Shown one piece after another: positions 61,401 to 64,000 of a DNA stretch of 64,000 nucleotides. The notes beneath the pieces were generated by a model that searched no databases, was not told the DNA's origin, and worked only from the letters and a program-made list of their open reading frames with translations. This DNA comes from JBPESP01 sp051710585 (GTDB lineage: Bacteria > Pseudomonadota > Gammaproteobacteria > Enterobacterales > Enterobacteriaceae), in NCBI GenBank assembly GCA_051710585.1, contig JBPESP010000001.1, forward strand, positions 496,001-560,000, read 5' to 3'. Numbering within the stretch: the stretch's first letter is position 1; each line of letters starts with the position of its first letter. A program made the position numbers and the translations under genes.

Positions 61401-62826
61401 TTTTGCTTAGAATATTGGTACAAGCTATTCCCATTTTTGTATACTGCATGGTTTGTGTTGGGTCAGTAACTATAGCGCTAAAATCCTCAGATTTGACACT
61501 TTTTTGTGAGTATAAGCTTAAGTGCTTACCATAACTATAAAAATGTTGGAATTTAGTACCCTTAAATTTAGGTGTATTAGTTTGTGCCACTTTTAGCCTA
61601 ATCTTTGCGTGGGGCAAATAGCGGTAGTATACACGGGATAGTCAGAGCACTACTAGAAACACATTGTTAATATCTGGTTGCAGAGAAAACGCCCTATTCA
61701 ATGACACTTTTATCCGTGTATATATCCCAAGGCATTAAGACCCTACCTCATTACTCCGTCAATCCCACTTCCTGACAATAGTTGAATCTATCAGTTTTAT
61801 CTTTAGAGAGTAGAAATTGGAAGAAATTACAGAAAGTTACAAAAGAGCTAGGTGGTTTATCTATATCTGAGCAATGAAGATAACTCAATACAAATATTAA
61901 GTTACCACGGTGCATAAAATTATAAATTTGCAATTGTTCTCTAGATAGAGGTTAGAAACCCTAAGGTAGTCTGTGCCTGGCACTCAGTTACAACAACCTT
62001 AGGGCAATCGTACTATGAAATTAACCAAAAAATTTTAGCGTTATTGCTAGGTAATATGGCAGCGTATTTTAATTTTACGCCTTGGCTCTGCTGCACGGGG
62101 CACAATACTGTGTAAGTCATTAAAATTATGCTGTGCGATATAAAGTAAAATAAAAGTGTTCTGATTACCCTCGGTGGTAATCTAGTAACTGATTCGCTGG
62201 ATATACCGTGTACTAAGGCCATACTGTAATGGTTATGCCATGATCGACCGTAATACCTGGGTTAACGATGATCAATATATTAGTTAAAAGTTCTTTTAGT
62301 ATGGTGCATGTATGTCTTAGTGAGTCAATTTATTGATTGTCGCTGCGATATTGAGCTAGGGATAAGGTTAATTAGCACGATCTCCCAGGCAAATACGATT
62401 TTATTCTTTATTACATTGTTACTCTAGGCTATTAGGGTTTAGCAATTTTAACTACTCTTAATCACGTGCCTTCTGGGATGCTATCTCGGTAATAGCACTT
62501 CTGAATTATATTTTACTACAACTGAGTAGCAAGGAATATTTTATACTTTAGCACTATTCTGTTGCTTGAGGCGCTTATATTGTAGTTGTAAGGTGAAAAT
62601 GTGCGCTGTTCGCTTTGCAAGCCCTACGCTTCCACAAAATTAGTACTATAACTTATGTGGTTTGGATAACTGCTATTATGGTGTTGATGGTTAGAGGCAA
62701 GTGGTTTATTTTCTCGTAGAGTTTTTCTTTGCTGGGTCTTAAGAAGGGAAAATTGATCGATATAGAAACCTTATAGGATAATTTCATACACCGTAAAGTT
62801 ACTAAATTTAAAGCGGCCACCTATGC
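58474..62826. other. 4.3-kb gene desert downstream of fabI
   Basis: No intact gene and no confident fossil. Longest frames are 95 codons or less, without known similarity (61330-61617 minus is the longest). yciW would be expected here but was not seen. Confidence 0.5.
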
Positions 62827-62855
62827 GCCGCCATCCTGTCGCGCAGGATGGCGGC
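62827..62855. terminator. GC-rich 12-bp hairpin
   Basis: GCCGCCATCCTG (62827-62838) pairs exactly with 62844-62855 across 5 nt. Its GC content is far above the surroundings. It lies about 155 bp upstream of the rnb remnant and may be the terminator of a lost neighbour. Confidence 0.6.
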
Positions 62856-63010
62856 TATTTACCCAGAAACTAATCCCACTAGTACTAATCTAATTTCTTG
62901 ATAAGGATTTTATTCTAACCTCTAAACTGACCCCAGTTAAACTGACGTTATGACAAGGAGTAGCTCATCGCACGTCTCTTCGCTCATTACAATCCACTTT
63001 TCCCATACAT

Positions 63011-63775
63011 CCTTTTCAAGACAATTCGCTGCTTGAAAAGCTAAAATATCAACATTAGTTACAGATAGTGTTTGTTGAAAGAGTGGTTAAAGGCACTGAG
63101 AAAGGGTTTGGTTTCTTTGAAATTAATGCTCAGAAAAACTATTTCATTTTCGCTGCCCTTTATGGAGAAGACAATGCACGGATATTAAATATCGGCCGTA
63201 GTGCGTACAGAAAAATAATGAGAGCTTAATAAAAGCTGGAAGAATTCATTAAGTACTATTTCAGATCTTTTGTGGATCGGGTATCTATTAAAGACGAATG
63301 TCTTTCTATCATATCGGATCATCTACTTATCAAAGAGGTTATTTCCACGCGATTTGCGTCACGGCGTTGACAAGATCTTTCAATCAGGCGGTTGGATAGT
63401 CGTAGAAATACGGTACCACTACCCACTAAAAGTTATCACTAATTTTACCTTAAAATTACCGCTCTTGTCACTCGAGAAGCTAATCACTACGCCCGCTGGT
63501 TGGTGAGACACTTATATACGCTATAATCTTAAGAATTTAGTGTCTTAGGTGCCAAAAAAGGTTAGGCTGCAGGAAGGCCGGGTTAACGCGAGAGAATTTT
63601 ACTGCACTTGATTTTATAACTATTGGTAGCGCCAGTACGGAAGATATGGAGAATGCTCTATCCATCTGGTTTTAGAGCCAAATGATGCCCGGGTTATAAA
63701 CTGTCACCATCGCTGATCTGAATGACTTGGCACCGATAGGAAGTTCGCTGAATAATATCATTCAGGTACCCCATA
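63011..63775 (+). pseudogene. rnb: Broken rnb (ribonuclease II)
   Basis: It starts F-Q-D-N-S-L-L-E-K-L-K and continues V-V-K-G-T-E-K-G-F-G-F-F-E-I-N-A-Q-K-N-Y-F-I, the cold-shock-like N-terminal domain of RNase II. Fragments follow: I-S-D-H-L-L-I-K, then G-G-W-I-V-V-E-I-R, then L-D-F-I-T-I-G-S-A-S-T-E-D-M-E-N-A-L. The last is the catalytic-domain entry, whose D-S-A-S-T-E-D-M-D-D motif has lost two key aspartates. Stops and frameshifts occur. It probably continues beyond the window. The fabI-rnb order is enterobacterial. Confidence 0.93.
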
Positions 63776-63832
63776 ATGGCTTTGAGTATAGGTTATATAA
63801 CGTGCACCACTTTTTTTGACTTGCTATTGGTA

Positions 63833-63868
63833 AATCTGGTGATTACCGTCATACGTAATCACCAGATT
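63833..63868. repeat. 14-bp perfect inverted repeat
   Basis: AATCTGGTGATTAC (63833-63846) pairs exactly with 63855-63868 across 8 nt, within or just after the rnb remnant. Confidence 0.7.
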
Positions 63869-64000
63869 GTGCTCGACCACTTGTCTTTTGATGCTAGAAA
63901 ATCTTTTGCGTTCTACCTCTTCACGGATCGTATTTATGCTTGTTTTACAAACGAAAGTTAGCAACTACAAGCAGCCGCTTTATGGTAGAAATGATCGAAA

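Noticed and set aside
61330..61617. 95-codon minus-strand ORF
   Set aside because: No recognisable domain and no ribosome-binding site; length is compatible with chance in AT-rich sequence.

Overview
The window looks like a chromosomal segment of an Enterobacterales bacterium (gammaproteobacterium) in an advanced stage of genome decay. The intact proteins resemble E. coli/Yersinia-type orthologues, and their order matches enterobacterial blocks. The DNA is AT-rich. By my rough sum, intact genes fill only about one third of it, separated by kilobase-scale stretches without genes. Many of those stretches hold recognisable fossils of the expected neighbour genes. A host-restricted insect endosymbiont, perhaps Sodalis-allied or a Serratia symbiotica-like lineage, is the best inference. 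The genus cannot be proven from this sequence alone.

Layout. 0.2-0.7 kb: yobF-cspC with a terminator. 0.7-6 kb: desert with an IS3 remnant. 6-10.5 kb: yciC and cls intact, with broken yciB, yciI and yciU and two IS3-family remnants. 12.8-19.5 kb: broken cnu, then the complete rsxABCDGE operon (membrane electron transport) and nth. 20-27 kb: dtpA, tyrS, pdxH and slyA intact (slyA with a C-terminal frameshift), with broken pdxY, anmK and slyB and possibly mliC. 28-33.4 kb: grxD and ribE intact, with broken gloA, rnt, sodB, purR and cfa. 34.8-37.6 kb: tRNA-Val, pykF and broken lpp. 38-45 kb: broken ldtE, then the complete sufABCDSE operon on the minus strand. An IS3 remnant sits 26 bp upstream of sufA. 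45-57 kb: broken menI, tRNA-Asn with a consensus promoter, broken ycjX, a collapsed psp operon and a 14-copy octanucleotide array. 57.6-58.5 kb: fabI with a terminator. 58.5-63 kb: desert. 63.0 kb to the end: broken rnb.

Functional picture. The segment keeps Fe-S assembly (Suf, GrxD), the Fe-S-rich Rsx complex, fatty acid synthesis (fabI), cardiolipin synthesis, glycolysis (pykF), riboflavin and PLP formation (ribE, pdxH), tyrosyl-tRNA synthesis, base-excision repair (nth) and peptide import (dtpA). It has lost envelope and stress functions (lpp plus ldtE, cfa, sodB, psp, slyB), regulators (purR, cnu), salvage and recycling (pdxY, anmK) and exoribonucleases (rnb, rnt).

I found no convincing new multi-gene system. 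The most unusual items are the IS-replaced suf upstream region, the slyA poly-A frameshift, a family of long perfect inverted repeats in decaying DNA (one demonstrably created inside the cfa pseudogene), and the (8 bp)x14 tandem array.
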